A DNA stretch of 64,000 bases from Burkholderia pyrrocinia (lineage in GTDB: Bacteria; Pseudomonadota; Gammaproteobacteria; Burkholderiales; Burkholderiaceae): contig NZ_CP094460.1 of the NCBI RefSeq assembly GCF_022809715.1, positions 1,054,001 through 1,118,000 on the forward strand. Reading direction: 5' to 3'. Positions 1 to 8,537 of the stretch are shown here, in pieces. The notes below the pieces were generated by a model. The model ran no database searches. It saw only the letters and a program-made list of their open reading frames with translations, and was not told where the DNA came from. Each line of letters begins with the position of its first letter. Positions within the stretch are counted from its first letter, which is position 1. The translations under genes were made by a program, and so were the position numbers.

Positions 1-1126
1 CATCGAACACGGCCGCGCCCTGCATCGCGAGCAGCCCTTCTACCTCGTAGATCGCCTCGGGCTTCAGCAGCGCGCGGCGCGCCGGATCGCGATAGTGCGC
101 GAGCAGCCCGCCGCCGGACAGCAGGTGCCGATGCACGAGCCACAGGCGCCAGATCCGCTCGGGCGCGAATGCCGGCAGCGCGGCATCGACGTCGCAGCCG
201 ATCTCGCGCAGCGTTGCCAGCCCCTGTTCGCACTGCGCGAGCACGCCGGCCTCGGTCGCGAGATAACCGTTCCAGTCGCCGACCCACGCGATGCGCTTGC
301 CGCGCAGGTCCGCGTCGAGCGGCTGCGCGAACACGGCCGGATCTTCCGCGCGCGACAGCGGATCGTTGCGGTCGTAGCCGGCCTGGATCGCGAGCAGCTG
401 CGCAACGTCGCCGACCGTGCGGCCCATCGGCCCTTCGATGCCGAGCTGCTGCACGAACACGTCGACGGCCGGCCAGCGCGGTACGCGCCCCTGCGACGGG
501 CGGAAGCCGTAGATGTTGCAGAACGCGGCCGGATTGCGCAGCGAGCCGCCGAAATCGCTGCCGTCCGCCACCGGCAGCATCCGCGACGCGAGCGCCGCCG
601 CCGTGCCGCCGCTGCTGCCGCCCGCACTCTTCGTCAGGTCGTACGGATTGCGCGTCGCACCATAAACCTCGTTGAACGTGTGCGAACCGAGCCCGAACTC
701 CGGCGTATTGGTCTTGCCGATGAAGATCGCGCCGGCCGCGCGCATCCGCGCGACGCCGACGGAATCGGCCTGCGGCACGTTCTCGCGGAAGATCGGCGAG
801 CCGTAGGTGGTCCGCAGCCCCTTCGTCATCGCCAGATCCTTCGGCGCCTGCGGCATCCCGTGCATCCAGCCCTGGTACTCGCCACGCGCCAGCGCGGCAT
901 CCTTTTCCGCGGCTTCGGCGAGCAGCGCATCGCGCTCACGCAGCGCGACGATCGCATTGACCGCGCCGTTCACGCGCTCGACGTGGTCGAGATACGCGCG
1001 CATCGTCTCGACGCACGAGACCGCCTTGCCGCGGATCGCCGACGCGAGCTCGCCGGCCGACAGGCGCACGATCGGGTCGACGGGGATGGAGGCGGGAGCG
1101 AGAAGCTGCGGGGCGCCGTGCGGCAT
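1..1126 (-). CDS. Amidase signature family protein, C-terminus cut by window edge
   Basis: Amidase-signature serine hydrolase, expected to cleave a carboxamide to acid and ammonia in the cytoplasm. About 375 residues are visible and the frame stays open to the left edge, so the C-terminus is missing. The Ser-cisSer-Lys triad can be placed: Lys at about 96 (PKDLAMTKG), cis-Ser at about 171 in the glycine/serine stretch SAGGSSGG, and nucleophile Ser at about 195 (DFGGSLRNPA). The start is the ATG at 1126, with a GGAG-like ribosome site (CAGGAGACTCGC) just before it. It reads away from the usp gene, and a perfect 16-bp palindrome lies in the shared upstream region. The substrate is unknown; the family includes indoleacetamide, nitrile-derived and aryl amidases. 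Confidence 0.9.
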   Translation of the reverse strand, partial: MPHGAPQLLAPASIPVDPIVRLSAGELASAIRGKAVSCVETMRAYLDHVERVNGAVNAIVALRERDALLAEAAEKDAALARGEYQGWMHGMPQAPKDLAMTKGLRTTYGSPIFRENVPQADSVGVARMRAAGAIFIGKTNTPEFGLGSHTFNEVYGATRNPYDLTKSAGGSSGGTAAALASRMLPVADGSDFGGSLRNPAAFCNIYGFRPSQGRVPRWPAVDVFVQQLGIEGPMGRTVGDVAQLLAIQAGYDRNDPLSRAEDPAVFAQPLDADLRGKRIAWVGDWNGYLATEAGVLAQCEQGLATLREIGCDVDAALPAFAPERIWRLWLVHRHLLSGGGLLAHYRDPARRALLKPEAIYEVEGLLAMQGAAVFD

Positions 1127-1495
1127 GCGAGTCTCCTGAAATCGGAATGGAATGGCAGGCCGCGTGGCGGCGGCGGTCGCCCCCGAACCGGCCGGGAGGG
1201 GCCGCGCCGCGGCCGACGCTCTACTCTACGCGACGCCGATTCGGCGACCTTCGATATTTTCCGTCGCGATTCATTGCGGATCCGACTGAATCGGCGCGAC
1301 GCGTGCCGGGCCGCCCGCGCCGGCCCGATCGATGAAATCGTTTATGCGCATAAACTAAAATTTCTTATATTTCTAATAGGCGCGACACGAGACGGCGCGC
1401 GTTAACGACATTTTTACGCGACCGCCCGATCTCTTTAGATGGTTCGTTCCGGCGGCGCGCTACGCTGGAAGCATCTCGTTCCCTGGACATCGTTC
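1127..1495. other. Divergent intergenic region between amidase and usp
   Basis: A 369-bp spacer holding the promoters of two divergent genes. The amidase-proximal part is GC-rich and the usp-proximal part AT-rich. The only clear element is the palindrome at 1340-1355, listed separately. No gene is seen. Confidence 0.6.
1340..1355. promoter_or_regulatory. 16-bp perfect palindrome, putative operator
   Basis: GTTTATGCGCATAAAC is perfectly self-complementary and sits at the edge of an AT-rich stretch between the amidase and usp starts. It looks like a site for a dimeric regulator, such as a GntR-type repressor of the amidase. No regulator gene lies beside it in the window, so the cognate protein is unknown. 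Confidence 0.5.
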
Positions 1496-1930
1496 ATGCT
1501 CAAGCTGCTGGTTCCGGTCGGTCACTCGCCCCGCTCGCTGCAGGCGGTTCGCCACGCGACATTCCTGTATCGCGAGCGGTGCGCGTCGGAGATCGTGCTG
1601 ATCAACGTTCAGGCGCCGCTCGAATCGACGCGGCTCGAGGCCTATCATCCGCTGTCGCGGCTGCGCTCGATCGAGGAAAAGTTCGCGTCCGACGATCTGG
1701 CCATGGCGGAGCGGATTCTGCAGGACGCCGGCGTCAAGTACAGCGTCGTGAAGAAGGTCGGGCCAGTGGCCGATACGATCGCGGCCGTGGCAGCCGAGAC
1801 CGGATGCGACGAGATCGTGGTCGTCGCGCCGAGGCACGACCCGCTTCATGCACTGATGTCGGTGTTTCGCCGCAGCGTGATGGGCCGGCTGGTGCGGATT
1901 TCGAATGTGCCGGTGACTGCGGTGCAATGA
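1496..1930 (+). CDS. Universal stress protein (UspA family)
   Basis: A 144-residue single-domain Usp protein. The family forms dimeric cytoplasmic stress proteins. The first strand (MLKLLVPVGHSPRSLQAVRHA) and the closing strand (ISNVPVTAV) are typical. The ATP-binding motif G-x2-G-x9-G-S/T is not intact: the equivalent stretch, APRHDPLHALMSVFRRSVMG, lacks the first two glycines, so this is probably a non-ATP-binding member. The start is the ATG directly before the first beta strand; an upstream in-frame GTG/ATG extension has no family character. Confidence 0.88.
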   Translation: MLKLLVPVGHSPRSLQAVRHATFLYRERCASEIVLINVQAPLESTRLEAYHPLSRLRSIEEKFASDDLAMAERILQDAGVKYSVVKKVGPVADTIAAVAAETGCDEIVVVAPRHDPLHALMSVFRRSVMGRLVRISNVPVTAVQ

Positions 1931-1997
1931 CAGCGATGACGTGCGGCGACAGTCTCATGACAGGCCACAGGCTTGCACCGGCGACGGACCAATGAGC

Positions 1998-2040
1998 GGC
2001 GCAGTACGTGTGCGCGTTGCGCGCCGCACGTGTACTGCCC
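1998..2040. terminator. Hairpin between convergent genes
   Basis: GCAGTAC at 2001-2007 pairs with GTACTGC at 2032-2038, and the stem continues inward with GTGTGCG against CGCACGT through two wobble pairs. It lies between usp and the convergent small membrane protein. There is no T-run, so it may be a weak or Rho-assisted terminator. Confidence 0.35.
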
Positions 2041-2052
2041 GTCACACAGCGC

Positions 2053-2163
2053 TTATTTGATGACCTTGCGCCAGAACACGAAATAGGCGGCCGCCGAAGA
2101 CGCAACCAGCAGGATTGCCCACATCGGAGCGAGACTGATCAGCACGGAAGAGACGTTAAGCAT
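2053..2163 (-). CDS. 36-residue single-pass membrane peptide
   Basis: A small open frame beginning MLNVSSVLISLAPMWAILLV and ending in a basic tail (FWRKVIK). The middle 20-odd residues form one hydrophobic helix, so an inner-membrane peptide is likely. A good ribosome site (GAGGA, six to seven bases before ATG) supports translation. No family is recognised; it resembles the small accessory peptides of membrane complexes only in size and topology. Confidence 0.55.
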   Translation of the reverse strand: MLNVSSVLISLAPMWAILLVASSAAAYFVFWRKVIK

Positions 2164-2559
2164 TTGGATTCCTCACTATTTCGACAGCGATGTTCAACAC
2201 GCGCCTGCTTGCCGGAACCGACGCATTCATCCGTCATCGCGTTCCGTCAAATCATGCATTCATGCTATCGCTTTGAGCGGCGGCACAACCGTCCCCTCCC
2301 GCCCGTACCCTGACATTCGTCAAACTCGCGCGAATCACGCGTCTGTCGTGCCGAAATCCGTCGCGCGATCGCCGCGCTGCGTGCCTATCCTCGTCTCCGG
2401 CCGCCAGCCTGAAAGCCCGTTCCTTTTGCACGCGAAACCACGAAAAACGTGACGGGATCACGCCGCCCCGCCACCGATTCAGCAGACGTTTACCGGGGGA
2501 ACCACCAAGTGCTTCGTCGAACGTGTCCGCGTTACGCTTGAGCGACGAGGAGACGAACC
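2164..2559. other. Intergenic region, nothing recognised
   Basis: A 396-bp divergent spacer between the 36-residue membrane peptide and the 82-residue secreted protein. I see no convincing open frame, hairpin or named binding site in it. Confidence 0.5.
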
Positions 2560-2808
2560 ATGAGACGAGCCGTACATATCGCTGTTTTCGCGCTGCTGGC
2601 GTATCTCATTGCCGATCGCGCGATCCTGCATGCGCAGGGCCGCGACGCCAGCCCGCTTGCATGCGAACAGGGCGCCGCGCAGGTGAAGGCCGACGCGCTC
2701 GGCCGCGGCTTCGGCGAGGCGGCCGCCGGCAGCCAGAGCGAGGCGTTCATGTCGGGTTGCCTGGTAACGGGGCGAGGCAATCGGGACGTCGCGATGGCGA
2801 ACCGTTGA
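2560..2808 (+). CDS. Small exported hypothetical protein
   Basis: An 82-residue protein with an N-terminal signal sequence (basic MRR, then a hydrophobic core to about residue 22, then HAQG). It has two cysteines in the mature part (ACEQG and SGCLV) that could form a disulfide in the periplasm. A GAGGAGACGAACC ribosome site precedes the ATG. No family is recognised. It converges with the next gene. Confidence 0.55.
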   Translation: MRRAVHIAVFALLAYLIADRAILHAQGRDASPLACEQGAAQVKADALGRGFGEAAAGSQSEAFMSGCLVTGRGNRDVAMANR

Positions 2809-2841
2809 CGCGAATCCGGTGACGTTCCGGGCTCGTTCGAG

Positions 2842-3186
2842 TCAATTCCCGCTGTTTGCCGTCATTTTCTCGATCGATGTCGCGACGGATGTCACGCTCC
2901 GGACGCCGTTCACGCTGAACGTCTGCTCGTGGCCCGTGTCGTCGCGAGGAAGACGCACCGACATCTGGGCCATCAGGCCATCCTTGCCGTAAGCGCCGAA
3001 CCAGTCGACCAGCCTGCCGATGTAGCACGTGCCGCCCACATGAACCGGCATGTCGCCGACAATCTCGTACGCGTAGTGGCCGGGCCCATAGCTCATGTAC
3101 TCGCTGCGATCGTCGCCTTGCACCGACGGCGGAACCGGACACAGCGGCGTATCGGAGCCGGCATCGCGCGCGGTGCTGTCGCTCAC
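2842..3186 (-). CDS. Hypothetical protein
   Basis: A 114-residue protein beginning at a GTG. The frame stays open upstream (residues VSEIEQALRN precede the GTG), so the true start may be earlier; no good ribosome site decides it. It has two cysteines (PLCPVP and GTCYIG) and no obvious membrane segment. The C-terminal half (FSVNGVRSVTSVATSIEKM) looks like ordered beta structure. No family is recognised. It is divergent from the SnoaL-like gene. Confidence 0.5.
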   Translation of the reverse strand: MSDSTARDAGSDTPLCPVPPSVQGDDRSEYMSYGPGHYAYEIVGDMPVHVGGTCYIGRLVDWFGAYGKDGLMAQMSVRLPRDDTGHEQTFSVNGVRSVTSVATSIEKMTANSGN

Positions 3187-3285
3187 GTTGCGCAGCGCCT
3201 GTTCGATTTCCGATACAGTAGCTAGCCCGCTATCGGGCCATCGCGTCGAGACGCCGCTTCATCTACAACAACAGTCAATCAAAAG

Positions 3286-3759
3286 ATGAGTCATCCCAAC
3301 ACCGATTTGATCCAGCGTTTTTACACGGCCTTCCAGCAGCGCGACATCGACGCGATGCTCGCCTGCTATGCCGACGACATCGTCTTCAGCGATCCCGCGT
3401 TCGGCGAGCTGCGCGGCGAGCTCGCGCGCGACATGTGGCGCATGCTGGTGGCGCGTGCGCAGGAATTTTCGTTGACGTTCGGCGAGGTCGACGCGGACGA
3501 ACAGGCCGGGCGCGCGCAGTGGGTCGCGCACTACCGGTTCGGCGCGACCGGCCGCACGGTGGTCAACCGGATCGACGCGCGTTTCCGGTTCCGCGACGGG
3601 CTCATCGCCGAGCATCGCGACAGTTTCGACCTGTGGCGCTGGGCGCGTCAGGCGCTTGGGCTGAAGGGCGCCCTGCTCGGCTGGACGCCGTTCGTGCAAC
3701 GCGCGATCCGCGCGCAGGCACGGAAGAATCTCGACGCGTATCGGGCAAAGCGGGGCTAG
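3286..3759 (+). CDS. SnoaL-like / NTF2-fold protein
   Basis: A 157-residue protein with the NTF2-like cone fold signature. It opens with TDLIQRFYTAFQQRDIDAMLACYADDIVFSDPAFGEL, where the helix-turn before a D-x-V-F strand is typical of SnoaL-like polyketide cyclase relatives and limonene-epoxide-hydrolase-like proteins. Later strands (QWVAHYRFGATGRTVVNRID, FRFRDGLIAEHRDSFD) fit the sheet. Such proteins bind small hydrophobic molecules; no particular reaction can be assigned. It stands alone. Confidence 0.75.
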   Translation: MSHPNTDLIQRFYTAFQQRDIDAMLACYADDIVFSDPAFGELRGELARDMWRMLVARAQEFSLTFGEVDADEQAGRAQWVAHYRFGATGRTVVNRIDARFRFRDGLIAEHRDSFDLWRWARQALGLKGALLGWTPFVQRAIRAQARKNLDAYRAKRG

Positions 3760-4138
3760 GACACGTGCCGCTACTGCGTCATCGTGGCGTTGGCGTGTAC
3801 AGCTTCTTGCGTGCTTGTGCAGATATGTGCCGCACCTGAAACCCGAATCGAGCGCAAGGGCTTCTCTGGCTGGGGCATGTAGTCGTCCGGCGCGGCTTCG
3901 CACGGCCCGCCTCTGTTCCACATCACGAAAGCCAGCCCCGACAGGGCCAATCTACCGCCAGCGGACGCCCCCAACCGCAGCCGAGCAGCCCGCCGCAAAT
4001 CGCCTCCCCTCCTGCCGACTACCGCAAGAACCACACGAAATACCTCGCCCGCAAAGGCTCCCAGCCCACCCTCCGGAGCACGCACGGAAACGCCGTCTCC
4101 CCCGCGCCGCCACGCTCCCCCGCATCTTGCCCGTCAAC
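3760..4138. other. Intergenic region upstream of the aconitase control region
   Basis: About 380 bp of C-rich sequence with no convincing gene. Short open frames here lack ribosome sites and family character. The aconitase promoter elements lie at its right end and are listed separately. Confidence 0.5.
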
Positions 4139-4158
4139 TCTTATATAAGACATAAGAC
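4139..4158. promoter_or_regulatory. Palindrome plus direct repeat upstream of acnB, putative operator
   Basis: TCTTATATAAGA (4139-4150) is a perfect 12-bp palindrome. The half-site ATAAGAC occurs twice in direct succession (4145-4151 and 4152-4158), giving three half-sites just upstream of the -35 hexamer. The position suits a TCA-cycle regulator (GntR type is my guess) acting on acnB. Confidence 0.55.
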
Positions 4159-4160
4159 AT

Positions 4161-4189
4161 TTGACGTTACAGTTCATTGAGATTAGAAT
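4161..4189 (+). promoter_or_regulatory. Putative sigma-70 promoter of acnB
   Basis: TTGACG (4161-4166) and TAGAAT (4184-4189) are separated by 17 bp, close to the sigma-70 consensus. Transcription would begin near 4196, leaving a leader of about 70 nt before the acnB ATG. Confidence 0.65.
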
Positions 4190-4269
4190 CCCGCTCAAAG
4201 CAGTGCCTGGAACAGCCCCGGAGTGCCGGAACGGCCTTCCCCTCAAACGCCATATCAGCAGGTCTCCCC

Positions 4270-6855
4270 ATGCTTGAAAACTTTCGTGCTCACGTGGCCG
4301 CCCGCGCCGCGCTCGGTATTCCTCCCCTGCCGCTGACGGCTCAGCAAACCGCCGAACTGGTGGAACTGCTGACGAACCCGCCCGCAGGCGAAGAGCAGAC
4401 GCTGCTCGAACTGATCACCTACCGCGTGCCGGCCGGCGTCGACGAAGCCGCCCGCGTGAAGGCCGGCTTCCTGGCCGCCGTGGCCAAGGGCGAGACCGCC
4501 TGCGCGCTGATCTCGCGCGAACGCGCCACCGAACTGCTCGGCACGATGCTGGGCGGCTACAACATCCAGCCGCTGATCGAACTGCTGTCCGACGACGCAG
4601 TCGCGGCCGTGGCCGCCGACGCGCTGAAGAAAACCCTGCTGATGTTCGACCAGTTCCATGACGTGAAGGAACTCGCCGACAAGGGCAACGCGCACGCGAA
4701 GGCCGTGCTGCAAAGCTGGGCCGACGCCGAATGGTTCACCAGCCGTCCGGAAGTGCCGCAAAGCCTGACCATCACCGTCTTCAAGGTAACGGGCGAAACC
4801 AACACCGACGACCTGTCGCCGGCGCCCGACGCCACCACCCGCCCGGACATCCCGATGCACGCGCTGGCGATGCTGAAGAACGCGCGCCCGGGCATCACGC
4901 CGGAAGAAGACGGCAAGCGCGGCCCGGTCAAGTTCATCGAGTCGCTGAAGGAAAAGGGTCACCTGGTCGCATACGTGGGCGACGTGGTCGGCACCGGCTC
5001 CTCGCGCAAGTCGGCCACCAACTCGGTGCTGTGGTTCACCGGCGAAGACATCCCGTTCGTTCCGAACAAGCGCTTCGGCGGCGTGTGCCTCGGCGGCAAG
5101 ATCGCCCCGATCTTCTACAACACGATGGAAGATGCAGGCGCGCTGCCGATCGAACTCGACGTGTCGCAGATGGAAATGGGCGACGTGGTCGAACTGCGCC
5201 CGTATGACGGCAAGGCGCTGAAGAACGGCGAAGTGATCGCCGAATTCCAGGTCAAGTCCGACGTGCTGTTCGACGAAGTGCGCGCCGGCGGCCGCATTCC
5301 GCTGATCATCGGCCGCGGCCTGACCGCGAAGGCACGCGAAGCGCTGGGCCTCGCGCCGTCGACGCTGTTCCGCCTGCCGCACCAGCCGGCCGACAGCGGC
5401 AAGGGCTTCTCGCTCGCGCAGAAGATGGTCGGCCGTGCATGCGGTTTGCCGGAAGGTCAGGGTGTCCGCCCGGGCACGTACTGCGAACCGAAGATGACCT
5501 CGGTCGGCTCGCAGGACACCACGGGCCCGATGACCCGCGACGAACTGAAGGATCTCGCATGCCTCGGCTTCTCGGCCGATCTCGTGATGCAGTCGTTCTG
5601 CCACACCGCCGCTTATCCGAAGCCGGTCGACGTGAAGACGCACCAGACGCTGCCGAACTTCATCAGCACGCGCGGCGGTATCGCGCTGCGCCCGGGCGAC
5701 GGCGTGATCCACTCGTGGCTGAACCGCATGCTGCTGCCCGACACCGTCGGCACCGGCGGCGATTCGCACACGCGCTTCCCGATCGGCATCAGCTTCCCGG
5801 CAGGCTCGGGTCTGGTGGCCTTCGCGGCCGCCACCGGCACGATGCCGCTGGACATGCCGGAATCGGTGCTGGTCCGCTTCAAGGGCAAGATGCAGCCGGG
5901 CGTCACGCTGCGCGACCTCGTCAACGCGATTCCGCTGTACGCGATCAAGCAAGGCATGCTGACGGTCGCCAAGCAAGGCAAGAAGAACATCTTCTCGGGC
6001 CGCATTCTCGAAATCGAAGGCCTGCCCGACCTGAAGGTCGAGCAAGCGTTCGAACTGTCGGATGCGTCCGCCGAGCGTTCGGCCGCCGGTTGCACGGTCC
6101 ACCTGAACAAGGAACCGATCATCGAATACCTGAACAGCAACGTCACGCTGCTGAAGTGGATGATCGCGCAGGGCTACCAGGATCCGCGCAGCCTGCAGCG
6201 CCGTATCGCGGCAATGGAGCAGTGGCTGGCCGACCCGCAACTGCTGTCGCCGGATGCCGACGCCGACTACGCGGCCGTCATCGAGATCGATCTCGCCGAT
6301 ATCCATGAGCCGATCGTCGCCTGCCCGAACGACCCGGACGACGTGAAGACGCTGTCCGACGTCGCCGGCGCGAAGATCGACGAAGTGTTCATCGGCTCGT
6401 GCATGACCAACATCGGCCACTTCCGTGCGGCGTCGAAGCTGCTCGAAGGCAAGCGCGACATCCCGGTCAAGCTGTGGGTCGCCCCGCCGACCAAGATGGA
6501 CCAGAAGCAACTGACGGAAGAAGGTCACTACGGCGTGTTCGGCACGGCCGGTGCGCGTACCGAAATGCCGGGCTGCTCGCTGTGCATGGGTAACCAGGCA
6601 CAGGTGCGCGAAGGCGCGACGGTCATGTCGACGTCGACCCGCAACTTCCCGAACCGCCTGGGCAAGAACACGAACGTGTACCTCGGCTCGGCGGAACTGG
6701 CGGCAATCTGCTCGCGCCTGGGCAAGATCCCGACCAAGGACGAGTACATGGCCGACATGGGCGTGCTCAGCGCCAACGGCGACAAGATCTACAAGTACAT
6801 GAACTTCGACCAGATCGAAGACTTCAAGGAAGTGGCCGACACCGTGCAGATGTAA
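4270..6855 (+). CDS. acnB: Aconitate hydratase B / 2-methylisocitrate dehydratase
   Basis: AcnB interconverts citrate and isocitrate in the TCA cycle and usually also hydrates 2-methyl-cis-aconitate in the methylcitrate cycle. The 861-residue length matches the family. Order: N-terminal HEAT-like helices ([16 protein letters not shown] onward), the swivelling domain, then the catalytic domains. The [4Fe-4S] ligands are visible as Cys in [12 protein letters not shown] (about 710) and GCSLCMGNQ (about 769 and 772), close to the E. coli AcnB numbering. The ATG at 4270 gives the usual N-terminus; the frame runs about 30 codons further upstream but that extension overlaps the promoter. Codon use is strongly biased, as expected for a highly expressed gene. 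Confidence 0.98.
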   Translation: MLENFRAHVAARAALGIPPLPLTAQQTAELVELLTNPPAGEEQTLLELITYRVPAGVDEAARVKAGFLAAVAKGETACALISRERATELLGTMLGGYNIQPLIELLSDDAVAAVAADALKKTLLMFDQFHDVKELADKGNAHAKAVLQSWADAEWFTSRPEVPQSLTITVFKVTGETNTDDLSPAPDATTRPDIPMHALAMLKNARPGITPEEDGKRGPVKFIESLKEKGHLVAYVGDVVGTGSSRKSATNSVLWFTGEDIPFVPNKRFGGVCLGGKIAPIFYNTMEDAGALPIELDVSQMEMGDVVELRPYDGKALKNGEVIAEFQVKSDVLFDEVRAGGRIPLIIGRGLTAKAREALGLAPSTLFRLPHQPADSGKGFSLAQKMVGRACGLPEGQGVRPGTYCEPKMTSVGSQDTTGPMTRDELKDLACLGFSADLVMQSFCHTAAYPKPVDVKTHQTLPNFISTRGGIALRPGDGVIHSWLNRMLLPDTVGTGGDSHTRFPIGISFPAGSGLVAFAAATGTMPLDMPESVLVRFKGKMQPGVTLRDLVNAIPLYAIKQGMLTVAKQGKKNIFSGRILEIEGLPDLKVEQAFELSDASAERSAAGCTVHLNKEPIIEYLNSNVTLLKWMIAQGYQDPRSLQRRIAAMEQWLADPQLLSPDADADYAAVIEIDLADIHEPIVACPNDPDDVKTLSDVAGAKIDEVFIGSCMTNIGHFRAASKLLEGKRDIPVKLWVAPPTKMDQKQLTEEGHYGVFGTAGARTEMPGCSLCMGNQAQVREGATVMSTSTRNFPNRLGKNTNVYLGSAELAAICSRLGKIPTKDEYMADMGVLSANGDKIYKYMNFDQIEDFKEVADTVQM

Positions 6856-6902
6856 GCACGCTGTCGGGCTGCGGCGGGTCTTTCCCGTCGCAGCGACACG
6901 CA

Positions 6903-6941
6903 ATGGCGCCGCAGGCTGCATGCCCGCGGCGCCATTTTTTT
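6903..6941 (+). terminator. Rho-independent terminator of acnB
   Basis: ATGGCGCCGC (6903-6912) pairs perfectly with GCGGCGCCAT (6926-6935), followed by seven Ts. It lies 48 bp after the acnB stop and also separates acnB from the convergent PPC-domain gene. Confidence 0.9.
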
Positions 6942-6959
6942 ATTCGGCTCCGGCGACGT

Positions 6960-7373
6960 TCACCCGGCATTGCCGCCCGGCTCGCGACAGATCACCAGCT
7001 CGTTGAAACCGGTATCCGCATCGGGTTCGCGAGAGAAACGATGCCCGGGAAGCAGCGCGAGCAGGATTTCGGCAGTCGTGCGCACCACGCAGCCGCTCGC
7101 CACATGGCCGCCCGACACGCGGCCGCCCGCATCGGAAACGGACATGTGCAGGTGCGCGCCGTCCGGCGATACCGAACCGGCCAGCGTCAGGATTTCGAGG
7201 TCGCCACGCAGTTCGGTCGGCAGGTCGGCGCCGGCAAAGCGCAACTGCGCGACGCTCAGGCTGCCGATGCCCTGGATCACGAATGCCGCGTGCGCACCGT
7301 GCGAACGCAACGCTTCCTCGATGGACGCGCGCAGATCGTCGCCGGGGGACAGACGCAGAGGATGGGCTTGCAT
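6960..7373 (-). CDS. PPC (DUF296) domain protein
   Basis: A 137-residue single PPC/DUF296 domain protein. The family signature is clear: AAFVIQGIGSLSVAQLRFAG, then SPDGAHLHMSVSDAGGRVSGGHV. The latter carries the clustered histidines and GGH loop that bind metal in archaeal and bacterial members; plant members bind AT-rich DNA. The start is the ATG at 7373 (MQAHPLRLSPGDDL), which is where the domain begins. It lies 128 bp downstream of the hcp-hcr pair in the same direction and may be co-transcribed. Its biochemical role is unknown. Confidence 0.85.
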   Translation of the reverse strand: MQAHPLRLSPGDDLRASIEEALRSHGAHAAFVIQGIGSLSVAQLRFAGADLPTELRGDLEILTLAGSVSPDGAHLHMSVSDAGGRVSGGHVASGCVVRTTAEILLALLPGHRFSREPDADTGFNELVICREPGGNAG

Positions 7374-7501
7374 GGTCGATAACCCGCTGGTGGATCGTGG
7401 TGTCGACAAAGAGTACGTTCGGCCCGTGAATCCGGCAAGTCACGCACGCTCGGCAAAACCGCCCTCGCGTCGCGGCAACGCGCAGGCACCACCCTCGGGC
7501 A

Positions 7502-8524
7502 TCACCCGGTAAAACGCTCGCTCGCAAACTGCGCATCCGGCACGCCTGCCGCAACGGCCACGTCCCGCACACCCTGCACGAGCGGCGGCGGCCCGCACAC
7601 GTAGATATCCGGCAGCGCACCGGCCTGTGCAAGCGCCGCACGCAACGCGTCGACCGGCGTGCCTCGCAACCCGGCCCACTCCCCGCCGGGCCGCCATACG
7701 CAGAGATCGACCTGCAACTGCGGCAGGTCGGCCTGCAATCGCGCAAGCTCGTCGAGCATGAACAGTTCGGTTTCCTGATTGACGCCGAAGAACAGCCGCG
7801 CATCGGCCATCTCCTGATACTCGGCCATGCGCCGCAGCATCGACAGGATCGGCGCGAGCCCCGTGCCGCCCGCGACGAACCAGCGCGGCCGCAGGCTGTC
7901 CGCGAACAGCCCGAAGCCGCCCATCGGAACGCGCACGGTCAGCGGATCGCCCGGCCGTGCGCGCTCGCGCAGATACGTCGAGAACCAGCCGTCCGGCCGC
8001 AGCCGGATCAGGAACTCGAGGCGGCCGTCCCAATTGCTCGTGTTCGCGAGCGAATACGGCCGGCGCAAGCCGCTGCCCGGCACCTCCAGCTCGGCGAACT
8101 GGCCGGGCTCGAACTCGACGGCCGAGCCGAACGCGTCGTCGGGTTCGACTTGCAACTCGACGCGCATCGTGTCGGCCGCGATCGTATCGAGCGTCGCGAT
8201 CCGGGCGGTGCGCACGGGCACTGGCTGCAGCAGCACCTTGGTCCGGTCGTACGGCGCGGCGACCCGCAGATCGCCGCGCGGCGTGGTCCGGCACAGCAGG
8301 ACCGCACCCTGCTGGCCGGCCGGCAGCACGCCTGCGCTGTCGGCCTGCATCTCGTACGCGCCGTCGACGACGGTCGCCTGGCACGCGCCGCAGCTTCCGC
8401 GCCGGCATTGCGACGGCAGCGTGATGCCGGCGTCCGCCGCTGCGGTGAGCAGATCCTGTTCGGCGTCGCATCCGAAGCCGAACTGCTCGCTGTCGCGCGT
8501 CGTGATCTCGATTCGATAGGTCAT
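7502..8524 (-). CDS. 2Fe-2S / FAD / NAD(P)H oxidoreductase (Hcr-type partner of Hcp)
   Basis: A 340-residue electron-transfer flavoprotein. It has an N-terminal plant-type [2Fe-2S] domain with Cys 40, 45, 48 and 78 (QCRRGSCGACQ and LLCRT). An FAD-binding domain (RRPYSLAN, about 154-161) and an NAD(P)H domain (VAGGTGLAPILSML, about 217-230; CGPPPLV) follow. This order matches phenol/methane monooxygenase reductases; E. coli Hcr carries the iron-sulfur domain at the other end. Position decides the likely role: it starts 13 bp after the hcp stop on the same strand, so it probably feeds NADH electrons to Hcp. Confidence 0.85.
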   Translation of the reverse strand: MTYRIEITTRDSEQFGFGCDAEQDLLTAAADAGITLPSQCRRGSCGACQATVVDGAYEMQADSAGVLPAGQQGAVLLCRTTPRGDLRVAAPYDRTKVLLQPVPVRTARIATLDTIAADTMRVELQVEPDDAFGSAVEFEPGQFAELEVPGSGLRRPYSLANTSNWDGRLEFLIRLRPDGWFSTYLRERARPGDPLTVRVPMGGFGLFADSLRPRWFVAGGTGLAPILSMLRRMAEYQEMADARLFFGVNQETELFMLDELARLQADLPQLQVDLCVWRPGGEWAGLRGTPVDALRAALAQAGALPDIYVCGPPPLVQGVRDVAVAAGVPDAQFASERFTG

Positions 8525-8537
8525 CGAACGATCCCGC

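Noticed and set aside
4255..6921. An 888-codon open frame antisense to acnB
   Set aside because: It mirrors the codon periodicity of the GC-rich acnB gene, is rich in Arg, His and Val, and shows no domain.
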